From Litomosoides sigmodontis (taxonomy: Eukaryota > Nematoda > Chromadorea > Rhabditida > Onchocercidae): a stretch of 64,000 nt of DNA. The position numbers and the translations under genes are program-made. Location: positions 955,501 to 1,019,500 of the forward strand of contig OY718803.1 in the NCBI GenBank assembly GCA_963070105.1. The letters run 5' to 3'. Of this stretch, positions 1 through 12,247 are shown piece after piece. Position 1 is the stretch's first letter. Each line of letters starts with the position of its first letter. The notes beneath the pieces were generated by a model. It had not been told where the DNA came from. It saw only the letters and a program-made list of their open reading frames with translations, and searched no databases.

Positions 1-201
1 ATAGGCGCTTTGAACCATTTGTTTTATCAGAAATGACGTGGATTATTAAATCCCTTCATTTTTTAATTGTGTTTTATTTCAAATTGATTTATGTAGTTTT
101 TTTTAACCATAATAGTGTATAAAAAATGCGGCTGTCGCTAGTTAAATAGTTTTCCTTTTTTCGTCGTAGTCGTTCACTATCGATTTCATAATCCTCTTTA
201 G

Positions 202-611
202 TTGGAGCGACGTTGCTTGGAAGTCTATGGATCAAAAGAAGAATTTGAAAAAACAAAAGAAGCACGTAATACGCAAAGGGAAACACGGTTGGAGAAGCGC
301 TTTGAGAAAAAAATCAAGGAAATGAGACAGCAAGTTAGATTTAACGCAGTTTTCCTCTTTTTTAGATGGTATTTGAATATGCATGGAACCAGTAAAATGA
401 ATAGAGCTGAAAATCTTATTAGTAACACAGCACAAGATTTTTTCTTTGTATTATGCACAATTTCCAGGTGCATGGATCGAAAATTTTTAAATCCGAGTAT
501 GGCAAAGCTCACGATCATGTATACGGTGATGAAACATATGATTCTATTAAAGGTGAATATTGGAAAATATGCAAAATCTGCGAATATAAATTGTCATATG
601 AAAAGATGTAA
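202..611 (+). CDS. xpa-1: XPA homologue, C-terminal end (partial; last two exons)
   Basis: XPA scaffolds nucleotide excision repair in the nucleus, binding damaged DNA, RPA and TFIIH. Only the last two coding exons lie in the window: 202-333 and 468-611 (TAA at 609-611), both in phase 0, separated by a 134-bp intron (donor GTTAGA, acceptor TTTCCAG). The first exon encodes RRCLEVYGSKEEFEKTKEAR and a basic helix ending KKIKEMRQQ. This matches the end of the XPA DNA-binding domain, the 'LEVWGS..EALEEAKEVR' region of vertebrate XPA. The last exon encodes VHGSKIFKSEYGKAHDHVYG and ends YWKICKICEYKLSYEKM. That matches the conserved XPA C-terminus, with its CxxC pair and terminal YEKM, which binds TFIIH in vertebrates. 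The zinc finger and N-terminus must lie to the left; no XPA coding is visible in 1-201, which is read as intron. The gene is followed closely by pms-2 on the same strand. Confidence 0.93.
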
Positions 612-910
612 AAAACAAAAAATTGTTTTTTTAAATTAATTTGGTGCCCTGCTAAGAGTAAATATGGTATATAATCATTTGTTACATGCTTGATCGTCTT
701 AACATTGACGTAGCCACTTGTCAATTAAGCTATAACGAAAATTTTGGAAGAGTGGCCGAAAACGTAAATATGGCATGAAAGTTACGAAATATGCCAGTGA
801 ATGTTGGATATAGGTTTTGTTATATTTTTTCCTATAGGGCATTGTATATTACTTTGTTTATTTTTTTACGAGCCCAGTACCTCAAGGTAACGCTGAAAAT
901 TATGCTGTAT

Positions 911-916
911 AATAAA
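911..916 (+). terminator. Candidate poly(A) signal for the XPA gene
   Basis: An AATAAA hexamer lies 300 bp after the XPA stop codon and 165 bp before the pms-2 start codon. It is the only canonical hexamer I noticed between the two genes. It is followed at once by a TTTTCAG acceptor-like motif (921-927). Use as a cleavage signal is inferred from position and sequence only. Confidence 0.5.
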
Positions 917-1058
917 ACATTTTTCAGCAACGTATTCGCGTATTGCATTAGATAAGTATTTGCTTGTGTTGCATAACGCTTGTTACTGGAAAACTGTTGT
1001 ATGTCTTTGCAAGTAATTAAAATTCGTGAAGAGCTTGAAATTACTTACTTCTTGTGTT

Positions 1059-1065
1059 CACGCAG
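1059..1065 (+). promoter_or_regulatory. Candidate splice-leader acceptor upstream of pms-2
   Basis: A pyrimidine-rich stretch ending in TCACGCAG lies 15 bases before the pms-2 ATG (1081). Nematode genes are commonly trans-spliced a short distance before the start codon. This site, or the stronger TTTTCAG at 921-927, could receive a spliced leader. It is the best sequence support for a separate mRNA start for pms-2 after the XPA poly(A) signal. Not proven by sequence alone. Confidence 0.4.
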
Positions 1066-1080
1066 TTCTGGATTGAACTG

Positions 1081-4000
1081 ATGGAATATGATGACCGACA
1101 GATAATTCCTGAGAGAATTAACGCTCTCCCGGTTGATGTTTGTCGGAAGATTTGTACGGGTCAGGTTATTATCACATTGGCAAGTGCATGTAAGGAATTA
1201 ATCGACAATTCTTTGGATGCTCAAGCCAGGACTATCGGTTTGTTTATAACTGTTAATGGTAAGGCAGGAAATTGCATCGTGATAATGTAGTGTTGGCAGT
1301 CCTTATAAAGAGTTATTCTTTAGGTTTAAATTTTCAATTAATAGTAAAAAATTTTATGGCTGAAATTAATTTGAATGACAAATTAATATTTCATTTTGGT
1401 ATATATTTTATTACACAGTCACAGTAGCGGTTGGAACACTGTTTTGAAAGGAAATTCCAATGCAAGCAAAAGTGTCTCTAAGTCGTGCAATGTAATTATC
1501 ACAAACATTGTAGAAATACGAGTCAAAAAACTGGGATTTGAAAAGGTGGAAGTGATTGATGACGGTCTTGGTATTCACTCCATCAATTTCGATGCCTTAT
1601 GTAATTTTTGAATTAAAATTACACGTCTGAAAATCATTTTTCTATTAATGCAAGATGGATAAGTTTAAAAGAAAAATTTTCGCACTATACTTAGAGAAGG
1701 TATTAAGGTAAGCATTGATAGAGGGATTTATTTTAGCTTTTGGGTCCAGGGTTGAAGGGTCAATTCGAACTTTGTACTCTATATATCAGTTCCTTCTTTT
1801 ATTTCATATTTTTAGGTAAACCACATTCTACGTCAAAGCTTTTTAACTTCTCTGACTTTGGTCAACTAACAACATTTGGATTCCGTGGTGAAGCTTTAAG
1901 TTCATTATGCGCCGTAAGGTTAGCTGTTCTTTGTCTTTATTACAGGAAATTTAGCTGAATTATAAGCAGTGAATTGTTACTACACTAAGATTTCTACGGA
2001 AGTTTTTTTGTTTCTTCAATACTCCTGGTTGTTCCATGACTGATTTCATGTAGCTCACATAGCTTTCAGATTTTCTCTGATTGCTTTATTTTTCATTAGT
2101 TGATCCAATTAAAAAAATTCCAAGTAAAGATGGTCAGTAAAGCCTTAAATGATTTAAAATACCGTCAAGTCGTCGTTTATTTATTTAAAAATAGTTTTTC
2201 CCAGTTTAGTTCACTCTGTATCACAACTCGACATGCGGATGAAGTTATGGCTACAAAGTTACAATTTGATCATGAAGGGTCTGTAAAATCACGTGAAAAG
2301 TGTGCAAGACCTGTAAGTTTGAGTTCTTTGAGTTTAAGTTTTTTCTACAATGTTCCATGCTATTTATATGTGAGATATAAAACAAGAAATTATCCGATTT
2401 GATTTCATTTGTTTGCCTCAAAAATAGAATGAAAGATTCTGTGATTGTTCAGAAAATTTTCAATAATTTTTTCCAGGTCGGTACCACAGTATCATTTAAC
2501 AATTTGTTTGAAACACTACCAGTAAGAAGAAAAGAGTTCGAGCGAACTTCGAGGAAGGCTTTCACAAAGCTACTAAATGTCGTGCAGTCATTTGCTTTAT
2601 CTCGGGCAGATGTACGATTTGTTGTAAATAGTCTAATGGATGGGTATGTTGTTTTAACTGATGAATGTGTTTAGACTTTACGCAATTTAAATGCTAATAT
2701 TAAAGGTATTTCTGCTTTGTTATTTTTTAATCTTTCGTTTAATCTTTAAAAAAAAAATTCTTTAGGCAAGCGGAAGATAGTAGTGTATCGAAATCTTTGA
2801 ATGATGAGAACGTGGTGATGCATTATGTATCCCTTTAAAAGAAAAAGTGTTTCAGTAAGCATCACCAAGCACTGGTTACGCCAGGTGGTAATGCATCAGT
2901 TAGAGATGTCGTTGTGAATCTTTTTGGTGCTCGTTTTGATAGAGGTACAATCCTGGATATTATTCAGCAAAAACCGGATGAAGCTATATGTGCACTTTAT
3001 GGGATTTCTGAGCATGCAAAATTTGATGATATTAGGTGAATTAGATATGTTGTTACAAAATTGTTATCTTTATCAGTATTAAAACATTAGCGTGAAAGAA
3101 TAAAGTTATCTTAAATTAACTTTTCCATGTACTCTGTCTTTGATGCTTGACATTTGTTTATTCGTGGATGCCCTATGCTATCCACTACTCTTGTATTTTA
3201 TGCATCGAGCACCACAACGTAGAAAATTTTGATAGCTATTATAGGATCACTGGTTACATAAGCTCTTGTGTACATGGACAGGGTAGGAGTACCGCCGACC
3301 GACAGTTTATTTATTTCAACAAGAGGCCGGTTGATTATGCAAAAGTTGGTTCATCATTATATTTATTTCGTTTGATTTGATTTTTTCACATTAATTTTGC
3401 TATAGAAATACTTTAAGAGAAAATAAAACTTTGAAGCTTATGAAGTTCCAAATGATTTTGGGATTTCGCTTTTAGCTTTGTCGAATAGCAAATGAAGTAT
3501 ATCAGCAGTACAACCGAGGGCAATATTGTATGCTTATTCTCTTTGTTGATGTTCCTCCTGGTATATTTTTTCTTGTCAGTACTAAAGTTATTCAAAAGCA
3601 TTGATGGAATTCATCCTGATATCTTCTGTAAACGTTGGACGAAAATGTTAATAGTCTCGTAGATTTGTTTCTGTTGGCAATATGCAAAGAATGCTTTGTG
3701 GTAATTTCAAATTTCTGTACAGTACTACATTGCTTCATTTGTTCGATCTGATGTTTCAGAAAGTATTGATGTGAATGTGTCGCCGGATAAACGTTTGGTA
3801 TTCTTTGAACGTGAGAAAGAATTGTTTTCATTGTTGCGTTCTTCTCTGCTAGCTACTTTTGCTCCGCATCTTGGACATGTCGATACTTCAGATCGATCCA
3901 TCAATGCTAGTGACCAGTCACAATTAGGTTTATCTTTTTGGGTTTTTTTGTGTAAATGTCTAATTGGATTTTTATTTTGTTTCTAATTGAAAACCTTTAT

Positions 4001-7000
4001 TTACAAACATTAAAGAGTTTTCCCTTTGGAAATAGTCGGTGTGCATTATGTCGAAAAGAGTAAGGGTGCAGGTGCCCCAAATTTTGTTTGTTAACCAGTA
4101 ACTGTAGGTAACCAAACCGGTGCGTAGATTAGAGAGTATACTTTTGAGAACATGACTGCATGTTATGCTGTAACGTACGCGTCAAATGTAGTCATCTAAA
4201 TCCTTAAAATTCTTTAGCCAAAATCTTAATTTGTTTTGTTTGGTTTCGTAGTATCGCGTATAGGGAGTTATATAACTGGCATTTTTAGCTAAAAAATTAA
4301 GTTTAATAGATGCTCTCTGATTTTTATAGTTTCCGTAGATGATTTATTTATGCATTCAGTGCAGTCAAACGATAACAGCAATTCTTCCTATATATCTACA
4401 CCAGATCTTCACTCATCACTTGATTCAACATGCAGTTCGCCGACAACTAGTGCTTTTACGAAGCATAAATATCCTGAGCTGAGTCGAGATCTCACGGATA
4501 CGAGAGGTAAATTATAATTTTCTTGAATTCTTGATGGTAGCATGGAAAGGCAATTGGAAAATAGTGTAACTAAGAAAATATGTTCGAATTTGATATTTGT
4601 TGTGTATTAATTGAGTAGAACAGTTCCATAAATTCTTCCAGAAACGGAAAAAAGGACTTTAAAAAGACCTGCCGAAAGCGATTGTTCTGAAAAGCTCGTC
4701 CCCGTCCAAAAACGGTCGAATTTATTTGAAAAATTTGCTTTCAAAGTGATACCTCATAGTTCCGAAGTCGTTGTTGACAGTTGCACCACTAATGCAAAAA
4801 CATTACATGCATCATGTTCAGCAGTTGACCAGAGAGAAAACGCCGATTTTAGGTTTGTTAACTAATTCCTTCACTGTGCAGTGCCTACTAATTCATCGAT
4901 CTTTATCAGCGTTTTTGCAATGGAATATTTCCTCTGAATATAGTGGAATATAGTTTATTTTAACATAATTTGAATTATTCAGAGAATCTGTGCTAAGAAC
5001 TGTAATAGTGAGTGCATCGAAAGATGAGAACACTGTGATAGTGCCTCACGAAGATGCTGATTTTCCGAATCTGAGTGAAGATGATGATGATGATGATGAT
5101 ATACTGATTAAAGCCGTCAAAAATGACCAAGTAAAGGTATTTCTAGTACTGATTTGAATACTTTAATGGATGATTATGTTGTTAAAGAGGTTAATTAGTG
5201 AAGGAGTTGTAATGATATTCAATCAGTTCGTTTAATTAAATTCGTGGGCTATAAAATTAGAATGAATTTCCATTTAAAGGATTGCGAATCTACTGCAAAA
5301 TCAGAGAACAGTAGTAGCACTGGACGTCGTACACAACAGACGATATCATTCTCGATGTCTGATCTCAAGAATATTATGAGCAAAGTGGGCATTCTTCTGT
5401 TGACAAAAATTTCGCATAATTTTTGCATTAATGTTTGTCTATAATTCACTACTCATAAGTTTTCATTGTTCCATATTTTCGCGTAAAAGGAATCTATGTC
5501 ATAGGTGCAACTAAAAGGATCGAAAATGGCGTTAGATGTTGATGACGGTGGTGAAAGAGTGATGAGATCACGTACAGAATTTTGTGTGGATAACCGAGAA
5601 GCTGCAGAAAGTGAATTGGCAGCCTATATCTCGTCAGTTTTATCCTTCATTGCATTGAGAGCGCATAGCGAAAGTTCAAAAGATTCCTTTATCGGCTCTT
5701 TCTGTAAGTTAAAGAGTAAACGTAAATGTTTTTCCAGGAGAAAGGATTTTGAATCAATGGAAATATTGGGACAGTTCAATAAAGGTTTCATCATCGTGCG
5801 GCTTAATAATGATCTCTTTATTGTTGACCAACATGCTAGCGACGAGAAATACAATTTTGAACGATTCCAGAAAAAAGCACATATACAAACTCAACAATTA
5901 ATCAGGTCTAGTTAAACTTTATTTAAAATTTTGATGTTTTGAGAAAATGGAAGCTGTTAATTGCATTGTTTTTTATTGTGCAAAGATACTGTTCTACTAA
6001 TTCGGTTTAAACTCATTTAATTCCAGTCCACGTGGCTTGGATCTTGGAGTAGTAAAGGAAGCAATATTGCGTGATAATATCGATATATTCAATTATAATG
6101 GGTTCGAATTTCGATTTGATGATGAAGGTATGTCTAGTTGTTAACTGTTATTTAGCATCGCTTTTGACTTACTGTTCCTTAGTAAATTACTTCAATTCAT
6201 CTACTTTCTCATTTCATATTCAAATTTAAATTTATTTGCACTATTTCTTTCAATTTTAACTCAGGAAACTATATTTTTCTTTGCGGAGGTCATAAATTTG
6301 ATAATTCCGCCATGTCGTCTCATATTGATTTCTTCATATATTATTAATTTTGCAGAACCTGTTGGTAAGCGTGCATTACTGACTGCAGTACCAGTTTTAC
6401 AGAGTTGGCAGTTCAGCATATCAGGTGTGCAGCTTTGTGATTCCATTCAGTACTCAGACAGTACATTTCGCTCTTATGCTGCTAATGATCACACGATGAG
6501 AGAATCTGAGAATAATAAGGATTAAAACGTTATGGAATGACAAAATAACGCAACTCTGCGTGTACATTTAGAATAACTGTAAAATTTATGCATTGTATGG
6601 CGTGGGACACGTTATCACTGGCGCGAAACTTTAAGTCATAGAAAATTTTTGGTATAAAACGATATGTATTTATTACTACCCTAAGTATTTCTCTGAACCC
6701 TGTAAAATCACTTGCAAATTTCGTAGATTTTAAGATATCGATGAGATGCTTTCCGTATTATGCGACTTTCCGGGAATGATGTATCGACCAGCAAAACTGC
6801 GAAAAATTTTTGCTTCAAGGGCGTGTCGTAAATCGGTTATGATTGGTAGCGCGCTTACAATGGCGCAAATGGAAAAAGTATATTGCTTTCTTGATTTATT
6901 TCATCAAATCCATAGTTAAATCGAACGCTCCGTCAGTCGTGATTCGACTATCATCTTTGTTCCAATGTTTATTACTCAAACCTTCAACACTGATCTTTTT

Positions 7001-7809
7001 TGTTGCTACGTCAATTGAAGTAGCAACGATCGTTTTGCTGTCTTCATATCAAGACGACGTAAAGTTAATTAATATCGTCGTTGACTGTTTCTTTTCTGTC
7101 TTGTGTTGCTTACATTTAATCATAATTATTTCTTCAGGTATTACTTTTTGAACTCCTGGTTTTTTTACGTTTCATTTTTCTTTCAGATTGTTCGTCATCT
7201 TGGTACGCTTGACCACCCATGGGTAAGTCTGCTAGTGTCTATAATTTTTGGGTATTAATATAATAACTGATAAAAGGGTATTAATATAATAACTGATAAC
7301 TATTCCATTTGGCCATCATTTGCTTTATGAATTTCCTGTTCTTCAAATTACAAATTTAGATTTTCGCGCGAATTTTACTGAATTTTAATTCAAGTTCAAT
7401 TTTAAATGGTTAAATTATTGTAATATGTTTACCTGCCACATTTATTCTAGCATATCGAACCTAGGCGGCACATGGATTCTTTCACGAATAGATAGATGAT
7501 CATAAAGACTAAATTGTGGGCTAGTCAAATAAGCTGACATTTAGCTCTCTTGTGATATAGTTGAAACCAAATACATTCAAACGGTTTCCAATAATTCAGT
7601 ATTAAAAGTGCAAACTTGTGCAAAGTTTCGCTATCTTGGTGCTAACAATTTGAGCAGTACATTAACGTTCTGTGCCAAAATCATTTTGCCCTATTCAAAA
7701 TGATCTCAGGTATTTCAAGATGCTAATTTTCGTAATAGTTCAGAATTGTCCGCATGGACGACCAACGCTTCGACATCTTTGCGCTCTTGGCACCAAACCG
7801 TCTGGATGA
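1081..7809 (+). CDS. pms-2: PMS2-type DNA mismatch repair endonuclease (MutL-alpha subunit)
   Basis: PMS2 pairs with MLH1 to form MutL-alpha, which nicks the error-containing strand in mismatch repair. Nineteen exons close in frame (868 aa; human PMS2 is 862): 1081-1237, 1514-1600, 1816-1913, 2205-2312, 2477-2643, 2856-3035, 3245-3344, 3476-3560, 3760-3927, 4330-4506, 4642-4852, 4983-5130, 5280-5384, 5505-5905, 6027-6127, 6356-6424, 6735-6877, 7187-7222, 7744-7809. The N-terminal GHKL ATPase (about 1-330) shows ELIDNSLDA (39-47), DDGLG (68-72), GFRGEALSS (103-111) and VSPDKR. A variable linker with an acidic run (SEDDDDDDD) follows. The C-terminal domain has [12 protein letters not shown] (705-716), ACRKS (817-821) and CPHGRP (849-854), the metal-binding endonuclease motifs, so nuclease activity should be intact. 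The start ATG is preceded by an acceptor-like site. The weakest boundaries are the TTTTAAG acceptor at 6728-6734 and the exon at 5280-5384. Confidence 0.93.
7250..7299 (+). repeat. Two-copy 26-bp tandem duplication in pms-2 intron 18
   Basis: A 24-base unit starting GGGTATTAATATAATAACTG occurs at 7250-7273 and again, identical, at 7276-7299. It lies in the intron between the 36-bp and last pms-2 exons. It looks like a recent replication-slippage duplication. No function is suggested. Confidence 0.85.
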
Positions 7810-10800
7810 GGCCTCAACTGATATCGTGTCAGTGATGCGCAGGTGAGGTGAGATTTTTACTCTGAAATTTTGTTGGAAACTTCTATCTAGTCATACATTG
7901 TTATTTTATTTGCTACTTGTATGTCTTAGTTCGTTTTTGATTTCCAAGCGTTTTCTCAAGAGAACGGTTAATTATGAAGTTCCACATTTCTCAACAACAA
8001 AGAACGAATGCTCATGCTTTGATAATTAGATAATGTGTGGGGTAGCGTTGCAATGCACTCAAGCTGTTCGATAATTGGGGAAGATTTCAATATTAATTTC
8101 TGAAAAAAAGAAATTAAAAAATAAGAGACTTTATGTATTGTGGAATCAAAGTGAATGATTTTTGTCAAAACGCTGTTTTCAGGACATTTATGTAGCTGGC
8201 CAGATCCATTTCATATATGCCATCATTTAATAACTTCCACATTGTGGTTCGGTATTTTTACTTTATTACGTTGTTTTTGTTTGGACTTTTATTGCTTTTT
8301 TCAATTATTCTGCTATGATTAAATGTGTTTTATCATGTATAGAAAGTATGAAACGATTGTGATTACAATGTTTCATTTTGTTCTTTCCACTGTATCATTT
8401 TAGTGACAGCACATAGTCGAGTACATTGAGAGGATTACTTAAGAAGAAAGGGGGCGACTCTTCGAATAGGGTGTCAGAAAATTGTGCATCAATCCTAATA
8501 GATAGCACGAAATGATTTGGCGTATGAAAAGCTGTAACTGAGAATTAAGAAATCCGACGAAATATTTTAAAATTAATTAAATCTGGTTATAAGACTTTTC
8601 GGATGTTAATGAACAGTAATTTGAAGTTGCTTACACTTATTATCGATGAGAGGATCATGTAATTTGGAAGTATATCGATAAATCTGTGTAACGGAATTTT
8701 TTTTTTAAAAAAGTGGAGTCCTCGCAGAGCAAATCAACAGCTTCACGAAAATGAAGTGAGTTTTTTTACTCAAATGAGAAGAAAGGACTTTGTGATGACA
8801 TCAATAATGATAAAGCATTTTTACCATAATTTATCCACAACGTGGCAGAAATGGATTTAGGTATTCCACAATATTATCACGACATTCAACGCGATTATTA
8901 CGTATAACTTGTTAATGGTCTCACGTTTGCTTCAATTCGCTACAGAAAATTCATCGAAAGAATTTCAGTCATACGACAATTTTCCACTTTTTTTTGAGTT
9001 GATCGGATGACCGATAATTGCTACCGCAATATGATAAATATGATAATAATAAAAAACTTTCAAAATTGAAAAGCAAATTTGAAATTAAATGTTAGAAGTA
9101 GTTGATGTTGATGAATTATAAATATGGTGTGAGATTTTTTAGTTAGACTTTAATAAAGAATTGGAGTTTCTCTCTCTTGAAATATTCTCTGCAAAAGTAA
9201 AAAATGTTCTTCCGAATTTGAAACTCAATCGATAGCGTATTATTTTCATAAAAAAAAGTTTTTCTTGTAAATCCCTTTTCAAATTACTATTTATAGCAGG
9301 AGAGAGAGAGGTTATATTTTTATTTCTTTAAAATTTCATTTCAAAAATTAAATTGGCAAAATGTTATAAAGAAATGGAAAGGTGTGCAGAAAATTTTTTT
9401 TTGCAAATGGTCTCTCACACCTTTAATTTGCTATTTATAGAGAAAATAAGTGTGCAAAAGATGATGCGTGGTGAAATAGTTGAAATGATCTCATAAAAAT
9501 ATCCGTTGAAAATGATACCATCGGGAAAACATCTGCTAAATTTACTCACCTCACTTCCGATCTATTCAGATGCGATGAAAGACTGTGCGATTGTGACTGG
9601 CATTGTTTTTGAAGTAATTTTATTCATTAGATGATGATGTATTTATTAGATAATAAAAAAAGGTTTGTTACGCATTGCAGAATTGCATTTAATTTTTTAT
9701 CACTTTGAAAATACGAAATTTTAGTCTAAAATTTCATTTAAATTAATAATCATTCACGTAGAAACGTCTAAGTGGTTTTTCTAATTTACAGAATAAAATG
9801 CTCTTAATTATAGTGCATTTTGATTGTCGCGTACATTTGCATATCATGTTCTATTTTTGCATTTTAATAAAAGAATTCTACAAGTGAACACTGTAGCAGC
9901 ATGAAGTATGCTAAGTAGTAAGAAGTATTGAAATGCTAAAAGAAACTGCCTACTGTGCTAGATAAACACACCCTTATTAGCCTTTTGATTCATCCTAAAA
10001 TCCTAACGCCTCGATGTAGCAGCAGTTCTAAAAGTTTGCTAATCAATCATTTCAATTCAATATAATTGCTCGTAATTATTTTACTTCAATAAATCATTTA
10101 ACTCCGTTGCGTCAATTATTTGTAAAGGATACACATATCCTCTAGAACTACTTGTTATCAGACTGATATCACTGGTAGCATTCTTTATCCGCACAAGCAA
10201 TTAATAATTCCTTGAAATTGTGATCAATTAACTGTGATCATTGCAGTCCTCATCGTATCAGTGAAACTGATGAAATTTGACCGCAAAAAAAAAAGTGATC
10301 AACCGAAGAGTGATGACGCAAGGCATCCACTGATGAAATTTAATTCAATGTCACTTTTCTTGTTGCAGCCGTGCCGCATCGGTGCTGATGTTGGCAGTGT
10401 TATCAGATAGCTCACTTATTCTTTGTGTTTATTATACATTACATCGGTTTACAAATTTTTTTTAACTGCTAAATTAATTATTTAAAATTTTACTCTTTTT
10501 TGCTCTGAAAATATTATGATTGGAAAAAGAAGGAGGAGAGAGTTGTACATTCTTAACTGCAATGTTCGATTTTGTGCTAGCGGAAGTTTTACTAATTTGT
10601 TCCTAAGCAAGCCAATCAATCTAATATTATGACTCTTATCACTTCACATTACTGTAATAACACATATATATACATGTACGATAGGTAAGAGATTTTTTTT
10701 AAATTAGAAACTTTAAACATCACTTTACTTTTTCCTTCTCCCTCTCTCTCTCTCTCTCTGTCTGCCTCCCTCCTATCATTTTATTTTATAAGATTAATGG

Positions 10801-12189
10801 AAATGGTCTGCAAATATTAATCAGTGGCAATTAGGGTGATGTGAATTTTGCCACGTCGCTTCATTTATCATTGTGTATTTTGCTGCTCATTTTCATCCAT
10901 CTAATAAACAACAATAATAAGTTAAAAAAAGAGGGAGAGAGAGAGAGAGAGAGAGGAGAGGGCGAGAGAAAAAGGGATGGATAATTTGATTTTCTCAAAT
11001 TTACCTGTCATCGTTTTGCTGTAACAAATAATATAGGACTAATGGCTAAATCAATTATCATCAGCTGTTAGCATGATAAATTCATCAATCAATTTGTTGC
11101 TATTAGCTTTGTTGATAAGCTAGCACGGCATTGTCGCTATAATGCTAGTGTTTTCATTTTTACCTCGCTTAATTCATTTTGCTACTTTTTTTCTCAGTGA
11201 AAATTTTGAAATTCGTATAAACACCTAGAAGCACTAATTTTTCCACAACAAAAACACAAAACAAAAAACTTTTTTCGTCTTTTTCCCTCAAGCATTTTCA
11301 TCCAATTTTTACCACTGTACACTACTTTACTGTAAATGAAATAATGGACAGTGTTTTTTTTTTCTTATTTCTGTATGGGAAACGCTTTAGCTCACTCATT
11401 TGTTTTCACATTTCACATTTTATGATTTCACATTTTTCGTTTTTTAATTTTGTCTTTTTGTTTTTTTTTGCTCCTTTTTTTGCCTGTCTGTTAGCACTAT
11501 TGTGAGTGCTATTTTAAATATGCAAAATTAATTGATTTGTTTGCTCTGTTTTTTTTTTCTTTTTCTTCAATTAACAAACAAATTAATTCACATTAAACCT
11601 GTACTTTTATTTTCTTCTTCTCTTTTTGCCGACAAATTATAGGAATGTTTTTTCTAAAACTTAACATTTTGACCTTACTTGACAATTTTGACTAAAAATA
11701 TTTTGTATTTCATTCTTTTGCTAAAAAAAATAATTTTCGATTGGAGTGCTAAATTGTATCGCTGAAACGATACGTGTAATTTCTTACGTTGTATGTAAAA
11801 AATATTTACCGAATTTTACTTGCTATTTTTTTGATGATTGTTTTTTTTGTTTATTTAATAATTTCATTGCATTATCTCTTATGATATCAGTGACGTCATG
11901 CAATTTTATTGAAATTTTGCGCGAGATAGGCTGAACAATAACCGGTCTTTTCTTTTTCTTGTAATGGAATACAGTGAAGGAAAAGTGGAAGATTGTTAAA
12001 AATGTTAAAATATTTTTAACACACGTTCATCAGTCTTTTGAACTTCTTGGACGAAATTTTTCGAAATTTCATTTCCACCACTTTTTTCCCAATCTGTTAA
12101 TTGTATCGTTATCATTTCAATGTAACTAACCCTTCCGACATCGGCAAACACAAAGGAATACATTTGGAATTATATCTAATGCACACACT

Positions 12190-12247
12190 GTATATGCATA
12201 TACGTACATATACTGTGTATATACTATACAGTAACGCTATACAGTAA
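12190..12247. repeat. Palindrome and short tandem repeat cluster
   Basis: A perfect 14-bp palindrome GTATATGCATATAC (12190-12203) is followed by two copies of CTATACAGTAA (12224-12234 and 12237-12247). The surrounding 130 bp are unusually rich in TGTATA/TATACA words and contain many short self-complementary segments. This may be a remnant of a small inverted-repeat element or simply low-complexity DNA. Confidence 0.5.

Noticed and set aside
2766..2826. Possible extra PMS2 exon with a good CTTTAG acceptor
   Set aside because: No donor keeps the required phase 2. Joining 2643 directly to 2856 gives the conserved sequence [13 protein letters not shown].
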